A stretch of 64,000 nucleotides of DNA from Ligilactobacillus saerimneri DSM 16049 (GCF_000423265.1 NZ_AUHQ01000003.1:50219-114218); one strand, 5' to 3'; shown: positions 8,296 to 15,155, counted from the stretch's first letter. Program-made: numbers and translations. Notes: generated from the sequence alone by a model not told the origin.

Positions 8296-8384
8296 TCTGC
8301 ATTATTGCATAATCATTTTCTGTATTTTAGTATAGCACATCACATAAAAGCCTGTTTTTGTGAATTGCTACGCCTTGACATTAC

Positions 8385-8524
8385 AACCTGATAAAACCTG
8401 ACATAAAACACCGCCAATACGGCAATATTTGGCAATTAGCAAGGTCTAAAAAAGCCCCTAAATGTCCAATATTGTCCAATTTTTTCTAGCAAATTCTAGC
8501 ATTTAATGTCAGCAAAAGTCAGCA
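8385..8524 (+). repeat. Five doublets of short repeats, each doublet spaced exactly 10 bp
   Basis: ACCTGA at 8386 and 8396; GGCAAT at 8421 and 8431; GTCCAAT at 8464 and 8474; TCTAGC at 8485 and 8495; GTCAGCA at 8508 and 8518. The words differ between doublets but the 10-bp period, one helical turn, is constant. No function is assigned; protein binding on one DNA face, such as a packaging or accessory replication site, is possible. Confidence 0.5.
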
Positions 8525-8649
8525 TTTTAAGTAGTTATGGGCTGGTGTCGCGATTTGCGACATTGAATAGCCCCCGCGCGTATAGTAAGCAGACGAAGCC
8601 AAAAATGGTTTGGTTAAAAATATGTGAATAGTTCCCGTATTCCAGGTAG

Positions 8650-8724
8650 CAAAAAAACCCGCTGTCCATTTAATGGATAGCGAGCCAAAAAAGAAAGTTA
8701 TCAGATAAGAATTTTTTTACTACG
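8650..8724 (-). ncRNA. Candidate small RNA of about 75 nt in the satellite
   Basis: On the reverse strand an extended -10 box TGATATAAT (8739-8731) would start transcription near 8724. A strong terminator lies at 8682-8650: CGCTATCCAT/ATGGACAGCG with one G-U pair, then GG and seven T. No start codon with a ribosome-binding site lies between. No good -35 box was seen, which is acceptable for extended -10 promoters. Existence of the RNA is inference. Confidence 0.35.
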
Positions 8725-8783
8725 TAAGCAATTATATCATATCGAATGCCCCGCCTACGCCCTTTTATAGTCGGCAAAAACTG

Positions 8784-8817
8784 AATAAAAATAACCCTAG
8801 CTGATTAGCTAAGGTTA
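8784..8817 (-). terminator. Terminator of the satellite's reverse operon
   Basis: Stem TAACCTTAGCT/AGCTAGGGTTA on the reverse strand followed by TTTTTATT. It starts 8 bp after the stop codon of the 8825-9205 gene, so it probably ends the long reverse transcript starting at 13226. Confidence 0.8.
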
Positions 8818-8824
8818 CTTGCTG

Positions 8825-9205
8825 TTAATACTTATCTGGAAACTTCTCTTTTAACTCTCCTATCAAGTCTCTATTTAATTTTTTGCCTAGGATTTTGAGC
8901 CCCGCTTCACTGATGCATACTCTACCATCAAGCACTTTAAAATATTTGTCTGGTAGCAAGCTAAAAATAGGATACTTTGCTTTAAACTCTGCTACTGGCT
9001 GAGGCTCTTTATTAATCGTCATTCTAACAGATATTAACCCCTCTTTAATTGCTCTTGCTGTTGGTTCGCCGTCTTGGTCAATGATTCCCTCTTGTAAGAG
9101 CATAGATGCTATGTCCTGGATGCTGGTATTAAAGCCATCATTTTTAGCCATCTTATAAGCTGATACAACCAAACTACTATTTATAATTTTATTCCAATCA
9201 ATCAT
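8825..9205 (-). CDS. Hypothetical satellite protein, 126 aa
   Basis: I do not recognise this protein. It is basic and mixed alpha/beta in appearance, with no signal peptide or membrane span. The C-terminal part (YFKVLDGRVCISEAGLKIL, then GKKLNRDLIGELKEKFPDKY) could be a winged-helix DNA-binding domain, but this is weak. The ATG at 9205 follows an AGGAGGATGAT site. It is the last gene of the reverse transcript and lies on the far side of the iteron origin from the helicase gene. In PICIs this position often holds accessory or interference genes. Confidence 0.7.
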   Translation of the reverse strand: MIDWNKIINSSLVVSAYKMAKNDGFNTSIQDIASMLLQEGIIDQDGEPTARAIKEGLISVRMTINKEPQPVAEFKAKYPIFSLLPDKYFKVLDGRVCISEAGLKILGKKLNRDLIGELKEKFPDKY

Positions 9206-9263
9206 CTTGTATCATCCTCCTATATAGAGCGTGTTAATAATTCAACTAGCCTAAATAAACACG

Positions 9264-9545
9264 CTATATAACTAAGTTAGTTAGGAAACTAACCAAAAAA
9301 TAAGGTTAGTTAGACGCTGTAACCCTTGGGGCTGTAAGCTTCATTAACTATAAAATAACTTTCTAACTAAATTTTTTGCTTCCAAGTTGCATATATATGT
9401 ATATATACGGGATATATTTATATATACTGGCAATATTAGTAAGGTAGTTAGATAGTTAGTATATAAGCATTCTATCCTTGATATAACAACGTTTTTTAAA
9501 GCTAACTATCATACTAACCATCTAACCAACTTTTTTATTAGTTAG
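9264..9545. other. Candidate replication origin: iterons flanking an AT-rich core
   Basis: Copies of TTAGTTAG/GTTAG occur on the left at 9276-9284, 9289-9294 (inverted), 9304-9313 and 9363-9370 (inverted). On the right they occur at 9447-9451, 9455-9459, then inverted at 9502-9506, 9514-9518 and 9522-9526, and again at 9541-9545. Between the sets lies an almost pure A+T stretch (about 9388-9427) of alternating ATATAT. Two iteron arrays around an AT-rich region beside the replication gene match the known layout of SaPI/PICI origins. The right array runs into the helicase stop codon. Confidence 0.8.
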
Positions 9546-11016
9546 TTTCTTTACTAAAAATTCCTTGCATCTTGTCTTTTTCTTCTTCCAAGTTATAGAG
9601 CTTGTCAATATCAAGTCCAGTTCCTGGATCGTACTTATCCATCAAGTCTAGATCCGCTTGCTTGAATTTGTCTCCTGGTTGTCTACCTGTCTTGTAAAAA
9701 TTCCAACCCATGGAATGCATCAGGGGCTTAATTCTAGTAGTGAATTTTCTTCTTGAGATCGTTTGCTTGTTGTTCTCCCGTTCCATCACCCATAAAAAAT
9801 AATGAAATAAAAATTTGCTTGGTAGCCATTCACTAACTAGGGGATCAATGTAATTGCTAGCAAAGTAAGCTACGGGGTCATTATCCAACCTGGTATTTTC
9901 TACAAGCTCCTTACTCTCTTTAGGGTTTACAATCTGATCCAGATTAATATCAAGGGACTTTTTTAGTACCCATTCAAGCAAGCGTTTATCATAGATATAG
10001 GTATCTTTGACCTGTTTGCTTGCTGGATCATCCGGGAATTGATGAGGAAAGTTAATCATCCTAAACCGGCGATATAGCCCGCCTGTCTTATCCTTGAATT
10101 TGGGTAGTCCGTTCATAGACTGGATAACAATAGCATTAAATCTTGCTGTAAACGGCGTTAACCCTTTTGGATTAATCAATACAATTTCATTAGTGATGAT
10201 ACTTTTTAGATTGCTACCGTTATCTATGTAGCGCTCTGGGGGATTGTCATCACCAATCAATAGGCGTCCGCCGTATCCTTGAGCGAGTAAAAAATCGTTA
10301 TCGAACTGATCCAGCATTAAAGCCTTGTAATTACCGTTGCCAACAAGGTTAATCAAAAACTGTTCCATGGTACTCTTGCCCGTTCTACCTTGCCCGGCGT
10401 CTACTAGCATAAACATTAAGCCGGTTTTACCTCTAACAATGCTAGCGATGAATTGCCATAGCAATAATTCTTTTTCATGGTCTGAGGATGATAATTGTTT
10501 GATCCAACTAGTAAAATTCCAGCCGTTAAAATCCGGCTCTGTTGCATCCGGGTTATAGTTAGTTGCTATCTTGGTAGTAAAAACATACATAGGGTTAAAC
10601 GGGATCAACCGCTTATCTTTTAGATTGATGATGCCATTCCCTACTGGTATTAAGTCGGGATCATCCGTCAACTTAACCGCCGGGCTTTCAATCTGCAACC
10701 AGTCTAAAATTTCCTTGCGCCATCTCTTGGATATTGTGCTTTCAATAGCAAGCATTAGCTCCTGGATGCGCCGGGATCCATTAACATAAATTCCAGCATC
10801 CGGGTCATAGTAAGATAGGGGGGCTTTTTCCAGCTCCTTATCATCCTCACCAATTACAACCAGCTTCAAACTCTGCTTCAATCTGTTTGCGATAACTCGG
10901 GCGGGTACTGGGATTGTCTTGGTCTCGCCCGTCTTACTGTTCATCTTTGCATGATCCGCCCGCCAATCGTTGCCCCATTGGGCTAATTCTCTTTTGATCT
11001 CTTTAAATTTGCTCAA
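9538..11016 (-). CDS. Satellite replication helicase, D5/SF3 superfamily
   Basis: This 492-residue protein has a D5-like N-terminal domain (about residues 60-190, including WLQIESPAVKLTDDPDLIPV and NGIINLKDKRL). An SF3-type ATPase follows. The Walker A motif is DAGQGRTGKSTMEQF near residue 210, and the acidic Walker B region is RLLIGDDNPPERY. A sensor-type segment IVIQSMNGLP and arginine residues GGLYRRFRMINFP come next. A C-terminal winged-helix part likely binds the origin iterons. In PICIs the equivalent Rep protein melts and unwinds its own origin, which here lies just past the stop codon. Its start overlaps the primase stop by 4 bp (ATGA). Confidence 0.88.
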   Translation of the reverse strand: MSKFKEIKRELAQWGNDWRADHAKMNSKTGETKTIPVPARVIANRLKQSLKLVVIGEDDKELEKAPLSYYDPDAGIYVNGSRRIQELMLAIESTISKRWRKEILDWLQIESPAVKLTDDPDLIPVGNGIINLKDKRLIPFNPMYVFTTKIATNYNPDATEPDFNGWNFTSWIKQLSSSDHEKELLLWQFIASIVRGKTGLMFMLVDAGQGRTGKSTMEQFLINLVGNGNYKALMLDQFDNDFLLAQGYGGRLLIGDDNPPERYIDNGSNLKSIITNEIVLINPKGLTPFTARFNAIVIQSMNGLPKFKDKTGGLYRRFRMINFPHQFPDDPASKQVKDTYIYDKRLLEWVLKKSLDINLDQIVNPKESKELVENTRLDNDPVAYFASNYIDPLVSEWLPSKFLFHYFLWVMERENNKQTISRRKFTTRIKPLMHSMGWNFYKTGRQPGDKFKQADLDLMDKYDPGTGLDIDKLYNLEEEKDKMQGIFSKETN

Positions 11017-11918
11017 TATAGCGCCTCCTTGACCCCGTTAATTGCCTTGTTGATAGTTAGTTGCCCATAGGTTAGGGCGCCCCGCCGTTTGTCCCATTTT
11101 GGGCGATATAGAGCAGATTTTCTAAAAAGTCTATCTATCTGAGTCGGGTTACAATCACTAAACAAGGCTAAGTCGTTACATAGCGATAAATCTTTTGCGC
11201 TGTCGTCTTGGTCGGTTTTAGGATTTGGATGCTTACCATCAAAAAATAGCATTGCTACTCGTTGCCCGGTCTTGGATGCTAAAGCTTTCATCATAACAAT
11301 ATAATCTGGATGATTAGGGGGGATATTAAGCATAGCATCCGGGTCTGTCATTGCCTGTTCTGCCTTGCTAATCTCCTTTAAACCGTATGCATCAAGTAAT
11401 AACTTGAACTGATCCAGATCTAAAAAGCTAGTTTTTGGGGGCTGATCTGGTTGGATCTTGTTCCCCGTCATAGCAATAAACCGCCCGCCGGTATAAATTT
11501 CGGCTTCCTTGTTCTTGCTATGGTGTTTCGGCGGTTCTTCTTCCAATTTGAAAAAGCAATGAATGCCCGTTCCTGATTGGCTTATTTCGCTGTAACCCCA
11601 TCCGGTAAGGTCTAAGGCTTTATATACGGCTTGATTACTAATGTCTTGGGGATCAAGTTTAGGGGCGATATTATCAACGTCTAAGCAACCCCATCCATCA
11701 CCTAAGAAAAAGGCAAGCCCGCAATCTTGGGGTCTTTTAGCGTTGTTATAAGCTTCTAATGCTGTTTCATAACTTACCCATTCCCATGGTCTATTAGTTG
11801 CTGTTTTTCTCCTAGTGATAGGACTATAAGGAACTTTTTCTCTTTTATGTCCTTGCCCATCTCCTAAAACATAGATACACCAGCGGTTAACTTCTTTCAT
11901 CTCGTTAGGAATTGTCAT
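11013..11918 (-). CDS. Satellite primase (AEP/prim-pol type)
   Basis: This 301-residue protein looks like the phage/plasmid archaeo-eukaryotic-type primase. The catalytic DxD motif is in GWGCLDVDNI (residues ~94-103). The His motif is in SQSGTGIHCFFKLEE, and the third motif region is AEIYTGGRFIAMTGN. The C-terminal part after residue 190 probably forms a helical primase-C domain. It primes DNA synthesis for the helicase encoded 4 bp overlapping downstream, the standard pri-rep pair of PICIs. An AGGAGGTTTACAAC site precedes the ATG at 11918. Confidence 0.85.
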   Translation of the reverse strand: MTIPNEMKEVNRWCIYVLGDGQGHKREKVPYSPITRRKTATNRPWEWVSYETALEAYNNAKRPQDCGLAFFLGDGWGCLDVDNIAPKLDPQDISNQAVYKALDLTGWGYSEISQSGTGIHCFFKLEEEPPKHHSKNKEAEIYTGGRFIAMTGNKIQPDQPPKTSFLDLDQFKLLLDAYGLKEISKAEQAMTDPDAMLNIPPNHPDYIVMMKALASKTGQRVAMLFFDGKHPNPKTDQDDSAKDLSLCNDLALFSDCNPTQIDRLFRKSALYRPKWDKRRGALTYGQLTINKAINGVKEALY

Positions 11919-11958
11919 GTTGTAAACCTCCTATTTTTGCTAAAATAAGAGCAAACAA

Positions 11959-12216
11959 TTATTTATATGTCTTTAATTGTTCCCCCGGTGCTTCTTGGTC
12001 GTTGACCGGGGTTTTTGTTTGCTCTAATTCGTCAATTAAGCAACTTGATGCTGAAATTATTGCTGAGAGAACGGCAAACATAAATTCATACTGCCGTTCA
12101 AACTCATATTTTTTGAGATTGCCCATCTCGTTAATATCTGTAATAGTGTTGGTTAGTCCGCCGGCTAGAGCTTTAACTTGGATAGCTTTTTCTATGAGTT
12201 CATCAATATTATTCAT
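11959..12216 (-). CDS. Hypothetical small satellite protein, 85 aa
   Basis: I do not recognise a family. The protein is largely helical with an acidic, heptad-like middle (LKKYEFERQYEFMFAVLSAI) and a single cysteine. The ATG at 12216 has a TAGGAGATAGGAAAA ribosome-binding region and overlaps the preceding 35-codon ORF by 8 bp, indicating translational coupling in the early reverse operon. It lies directly upstream of the primase gene. Confidence 0.7.
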   Translation of the reverse strand: MNNIDELIEKAIQVKALAGGLTNTITDINEMGNLKKYEFERQYEFMFAVLSAIISASSCLIDELEQTKTPVNDQEAPGEQLKTYK

Positions 12217-12316
12217 TTTTCCTATCTCCTATCTTTTTTATTGGTCTTGCATCATAAAAAACATAGTCAAAAAGTATGTTAATTAATTCTTCTAGATCCT
12301 TGTCCGTCATTCCCAT
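12209..12316 (-). CDS. Small ORF of 35 codons in the satellite early operon
   Basis: A short frame starts at the ATG at 12316 and encodes an acidic-then-basic peptide beginning MGMTDKDLEELINILFDY. It has an excellent CTAGGAGG ribosome-binding site 8 nt before the start. It overlaps the 3' end of the 12279-12443 gene by 38 nt in another frame and the start of the next gene by 8 nt. That chain of overlaps, and codon use like its neighbours, supports it as real. Function unknown. Confidence 0.55.
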   Translation of the reverse strand: MGMTDKDLEELINILFDYVFYDARPIKKIGDRKNE

Positions 12317-12443
12317 ATTTGAAACCTCCTAGCAAGCGAATATTTAAGAAAGCAACCAGGAAAAATAGCACAATCGATGCTATCAGATAGTTTGCATAAG
12401 CAAAGAAAAACACCGCTAATACCATCAATAGTAATTCAATCAT
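12279..12443 (-). CDS. Small membrane protein of the satellite, 54 aa
   Basis: The ATG at 12443 is preferred over upstream in-frame codons because AAGGAGGG lies 8 nt before it. The 54-residue product is mostly hydrophobic (IELLLMVLAVFFFAYANYLI, then ASIVLFFLVAFLNI) with a short basic tail, so probably two closely packed membrane spans. It overlaps the gene before it by 8 nt. No family recognised. Confidence 0.65.
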   Translation of the reverse strand: MIELLLMVLAVFFFAYANYLIASIVLFFLVAFLNIRLLGGFKYGNDGQGSRRIN

Positions 12444-12663
12444 TAATTTTTCCCTCCTTGATGAATGCGCTAATGTCATCCAGTCGGGATGATAAGCATT
12501 GCATACTGTCTAGCATTTTAGGCAAGCTGTAATTCAAAAAATAAGCTCTTTGATCGGGATCATCCTTACATGATAGGACTTGCCCCGCCAATTCAGTTAA
12601 AGCATGCAAACTGATTGAGAATAGTTGCAATTCGTCTGAAATTCGTTCTTGATCATCCATCAT
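12436..12663 (-). CDS. Hypothetical small satellite protein, 75 aa
   Basis: This acidic, helical 75-residue protein contains two cysteines and no recognisable motif. The start at 12663 (or 12660, two ATGs in a row) has a TAGGAGAATA site. It is separated from the Xis-like gene upstream by about 50 bp containing one copy of a 24-bp repeat also found before the integrase. Function unknown; it lies in the early operon. Confidence 0.65.
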   Translation of the reverse strand: MMDDQERISDELQLFSISLHALTELAGQVLSCKDDPDQRAYFLNYSLPKMLDSMQCLSSRLDDISAFIKEGKIND

Positions 12664-12682
12664 TTTTTATTCTCCTATCTTT

Positions 12683-12706
12683 AAATAGTCCTATTGGTAG
12701 CCGGTC
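12683..12706 (+). repeat. 24-bp dispersed repeat, copy 1
   Basis: Matches 13965-13988 at 22 of 24 positions, sharing the core TATTGGTAGCCGGTC. It lies between the Xis-like gene and the 75-aa gene. Confidence 0.7.
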
Positions 12707-12713
12707 TATTTTT

Positions 12714-12989
12714 TTAGTGTTCATATTGCGCCATAAAATCATCAAGGGATTGTCTGCTGTATCTTTTAACCCCGTCTATTTCTACTGTTGGGATGCCGTG
12801 CTTCTTGATCCAGTCATAAAAGGTAGATCTTGAAACACCTAGATATTTACTTGCTTCTGTTGCCTTGAGATACCCGGGCGCTTGCTGGTTGTTCCTAGTC
12901 TCAGTGATAGCAACCATTAAAGCGGTTCGGGCTAAGTCGGTAACTGCTTCTCTCAGTTCATCCGGTAATTGCATTTTGACTGCTTGCAT
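12714..12989 (-). CDS. Excisionase/AlpA-like helix-turn-helix protein
   Basis: This 91-residue protein has a MerR/excisionase-type winged helix at about residues 38-85: LKATEASKYLGVSRSTFYDW, then the wing PTVEIDGVKRYSRQSLDDF. This is the common DNA-binding domain of Xis and AlpA proteins, which bend DNA at attachment sites or activate satellite genes. The N-terminal 37 residues are helical. An AGGAGG site lies 9 nt before the ATG. It overlaps the Cro-like gene by 32 bp. A role in excision with the integrase is inferred from fold and position. Confidence 0.75.
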   Translation of the reverse strand: MQAVKMQLPDELREAVTDLARTALMVAITETRNNQQAPGYLKATEASKYLGVSRSTFYDWIKKHGIPTVEIDGVKRYSRQSLDDFMAQYEH

Positions 12990-13194
12990 CCTGGTTATCC
13001 TCCTTATTGAGATATTGCTTAATTAACCAATCATCAATCTTTCTAACGTTGCTACTAGTGATTGATTGACCTTTTAAAGCTCTGCTAAGTGGAAAGCGAC
13101 TGATGCCAATCTCACTAGCTAGATCGGTAATAGTAATGTTCATCTCACCTTTAAAACGTCTTAAAGACAATAATTGATCTGCTGTTAGTTCCAT
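12958..13194 (-). CDS. Cro-like helix-turn-helix regulator
   Basis: This 78-residue protein has a helix-turn-helix (ITDLASEIGISRFPLSRALK, residues ~22-41) of the XRE/Cro kind. It is the first gene of the reverse transcript and lies directly across the operator region from the repressor gene. An AGGGGGTGAT ribosome-binding site precedes the ATG at 13194. In such switches the first divergent product usually represses or opposes the repressor; that role is inferred. Confidence 0.75.
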   Translation of the reverse strand: MELTADQLLSLRRFKGEMNITITDLASEIGISRFPLSRALKGQSITSSNVRKIDDWLIKQYLNKEDNQDASSQNAITG

Positions 13195-13206
13195 ATCATC
13201 ACCCCC

Positions 13207-13290
13207 TTTGCATTTTTCGTAAATAATTATAATTTACGTTTTTTGCAAATTCAAGCGATTATTTACAAAAAGTGCAAAGTAATTTATTAT
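13207..13290. promoter_or_regulatory. Divergent switch region: two promoters and three matching 18-bp operators
   Basis: Three sites of the form TTTGCA-N6-GTAAAT occur at 13207-13224 (forward), 13232-13249 (reverse) and 13261-13278 (reverse). The rightward repressor promoter is TTTACA (13262-13267), 17 bp, TATTAT (13285-13290). The leftward early promoter is TTGAAT (13254-13249), 17 bp, TATAAT (13231-13226). Site 2 fills the leftward spacer, site 1 lies just downstream of its -10 box, and site 3 covers the rightward -35 box. One repressor could thus silence the early operon and its own gene. Confidence 0.8.
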
Positions 13291-13317
13291 AGTATGTTGA
13301 AAAGGACTGATTTTTTC

Positions 13318-13944
13318 ATGAATAGAATTAAAGAATTGAGAACTGAAAAAGGGTTAACTTTAAAAGACTTTGCAAGTTCTTTCAATGAGTTTACAAAAAA
13401 GGATAGAGATTATATAAAGAGTGTCTCTTATGCTACTGTTTCAAGGTGGGAAAAAGGTATTAATGAGCCTAAAATTTTAACTTGGAAAGCTTTAGCAGAT
13501 TTTTTCGGTGTCTCTATTGGATACATACAAGGAACGTCTGAGGTAAGAGATAGCTTTTATAATGAAGATGATCCATTCAATGCCTGGGTCAATGTTACGG
13601 CGGTTCATCAGGATAAAGCGGGTAATGCTTATTTTGGTAAGAACTTTAGAGCAGAAAGCACTTCATTTTTAAGGGATATAGATGCAAGAAAGTTTGAATA
13701 TCTTTGTTTATCATTAAATACCAGTGCTCTTTTTTCTCCTGATGAGATAAAAGAGAATGCAAACATAATCAGTAATATTGATGATATTCTTACTGCTAAC
13801 ACCATCAGAGATACAATAGGTGAAGTTTTTAAAATGAGCTTAAAAGCTTATAACGGAGACGAGAAAGCTAAAGATGCAATGAGTAGCATAGAAAAGGTAA
13901 TTCATAGAGATTACTTGGGTATTAAGGACGATGATTACTCTTAA
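13318..13944 (+). CDS. Satellite master repressor, XRE family (Stl/CI-like)
   Basis: This 208-residue protein has an N-terminal XRE helix-turn-helix (residues ~5-70: IKELRTEKGLTLKDFASSFN, then SYATVSRWEKGINEPK). A long C-terminal region with no recognisable LexA-type Ser/Lys protease motif follows. In PICIs a non-cleavable Stl repressor is relieved by binding a helper-phage protein, so absence of an autoproteolysis domain fits that model. The ATG at 13318 is chosen because AAAGGACT lies about 9 nt upstream; earlier in-frame codons fall inside the operators. It is transcribed toward the integrase. Confidence 0.82.
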   Translation: MNRIKELRTEKGLTLKDFASSFNEFTKKDRDYIKSVSYATVSRWEKGINEPKILTWKALADFFGVSIGYIQGTSEVRDSFYNEDDPFNAWVNVTAVHQDKAGNAYFGKNFRAESTSFLRDIDARKFEYLCLSLNTSALFSPDEIKENANIISNIDDILTANTIRDTIGEVFKMSLKAYNGDEKAKDAMSSIEKVIHRDYLGIKDDDYS

Positions 13945-13964
13945 TTAACTTATCCAATCCTTTT

Positions 13965-13988
13965 AAATGGTCGTATTGGTAGCCGGTC
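13965..13988 (+). repeat. 24-bp dispersed repeat, copy 2 (integrase leader)
   Basis: Second copy, same orientation, 21 bp before the integrase start and after the repressor gene. A protein-binding or RNA-level control site shared by int and the early operon is possible. Confidence 0.7.
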
Positions 13989-14008
13989 ATCAAAAAGGAC
14001 TGAGACTA

Positions 14009-15100
14009 ATGAGTATATCTATTAGAAAAGAGAAAGACGGCTTATATAGGAGCTATGTTTATTATTATGATAAGGATCACAAACGGCGGGGGAAATCTGC
14101 GGGCAAGTTCAAACGCAAAAAAGATGCCGTTGCATCCGCTAATGAGTTAGAAAGAGAACTAAACCAAATCAATCTTAATCTAAGGGATATTAGCTTGGCT
14201 GATTATTTTAAGCGCTGGTATGAAACATATAAAAAAGCTTCCATTGCTGATAATACCTGCATCAAATATTCAAACACTTTAAACGCCATCATTGAGTATT
14301 TTAAGGACACCATGCTAAAAGACATTAAGCGATCTGATTACCAGCGTTTTATTAACTGGTACGGGGAAAGCCATGCAATGGTAAGCGTTAAAAAAGTAAA
14401 TGGTCATATTCGGTCATGCATTGGATATGCTATTGATGATGATATTATTGCTAAGGACTTCACTAAAAGAGTTCAATTAGTAGCAGATAAGAACAGAGAG
14501 CGTAAACCAGAGTATTTAACCACTAGCGAACTGATCCAGTTCAAGGATGCTGTTGTTAATCGTCTTGGTGGTCAATCCGTATCACCTTACATGATCCTAA
14601 CGGCTATTTATACGGGCGCTCGTAAGTCTGAGATCCAGGCTTTAACATGGAATGATATTGATTTTATGCATGGTACCATCTCAATTACTAAGTCTTGGGA
14701 TGATCTCAGAAAGAAAGTTAAACCAACCAAGAATGCATCCAGTAATAGGACTATTCCAGTTAACCGGGTGCTATTAGACAAGCTTGTTGATCTGAGGGCT
14801 AATCACTCTATCATGGTTTTTCAAAACGTACTAGGGGAAATACCAAATAGCGGGGTATTAAATAAAGCGATTGATAACATATTAGCTAGTATTGGGATCA
14901 GTAAGAATTATTTTACATTCCACTCATTGCGCCATGTTCATGTTGCCTATTTGATAGGACAAGGGGTAGACATTTACGCTATTTCAAAAAGATTAGGACA
15001 TAGCAACATAACGACTACTTTAAACACATACAGTTATTTAATTGATGAATACAAGGCTAAAAATGATAAGCAGATTATCCAAAAACTAGGCGCCTTATAA
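14009..15100 (+). CDS. int: Tyrosine-family site-specific integrase
   Basis: This 363-residue phage-type integrase has three parts. An AP2-like arm-binding N-terminus is SIRKEKDGLYRSYVYYYDKD. A SAM-like core-binding domain spans about residues 60-165. The catalytic domain shows Arg in YTGARKSEIQALTW, the HxLRH motif in FHSLRHVHVAYL, His in LGHSNITTTLNTY and the nucleophilic Tyr in that last stretch. The ATG at 14009 follows AAAGGACTGAG; the frame is open further upstream but without a better site. It lies 56 bp from the right attachment core, as expected, and should insert and excise the element at the alcohol dehydrogenase 3' end. Confidence 0.93.
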   Translation: MSISIRKEKDGLYRSYVYYYDKDHKRRGKSAGKFKRKKDAVASANELERELNQINLNLRDISLADYFKRWYETYKKASIADNTCIKYSNTLNAIIEYFKDTMLKDIKRSDYQRFINWYGESHAMVSVKKVNGHIRSCIGYAIDDDIIAKDFTKRVQLVADKNRERKPEYLTTSELIQFKDAVVNRLGGQSVSPYMILTAIYTGARKSEIQALTWNDIDFMHGTISITKSWDDLRKKVKPTKNASSNRTIPVNRVLLDKLVDLRANHSIMVFQNVLGEIPNSGVLNKAIDNILASIGISKNYFTFHSLRHVHVAYLIGQGVDIYAISKRLGHSNITTTLNTYSYLIDEYKAKNDKQIIQKLGAL

Positions 15101-15101
15101 A

Positions 15102-15124
15102 TTGCAACCAAATTGCAACCAAAT
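15102..15124 (+). repeat. Tandem TTGCAACCAA repeat, right copy (candidate integrase arm site)
   Basis: Two TTGCAACCAA units 11 bp apart, 31 bp inside the right core; same orientation as the left copy at 7161-7183. Confidence 0.6.
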
Positions 15125-15155
15125 ATGCCTTAAGCATTGATATAAAAAGGGTTTT

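Larger units (their letters stand above)
8098..8783. other. Noncoding accessory region of the satellite
   Basis: No convincing protein gene is seen. The region holds reverse-strand terminators at 8262-8295 and 8650-8682, five doublets of short direct repeats at 8385-8524, a GGGCT/TGTCGC hairpin at 8539-8574 and an extended -10 promoter on the reverse strand at 8731-8739. In known satellites this position carries packaging or interference genes; here it appears non-protein-coding. Confidence 0.5.

Noticed and set aside
8537..8600. Rolling-circle double-strand origin at the GGGCT/TGTCGC hairpin
   Set aside because: No rolling-circle initiator gene is present; the element carries a primase-helicase pair and a separate iteron origin.
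13243..13317. N-terminal extension of the satellite repressor
   Set aside because: It would place coding sequence over the operators and promoter; the ATG at 13318 has its own ribosome-binding site.
13967..14008. N-terminal extension of the integrase
   Set aside because: It covers the 24-bp repeat and lacks a ribosome-binding site; the ATG at 14009 begins the standard SIRK-type N-terminus.
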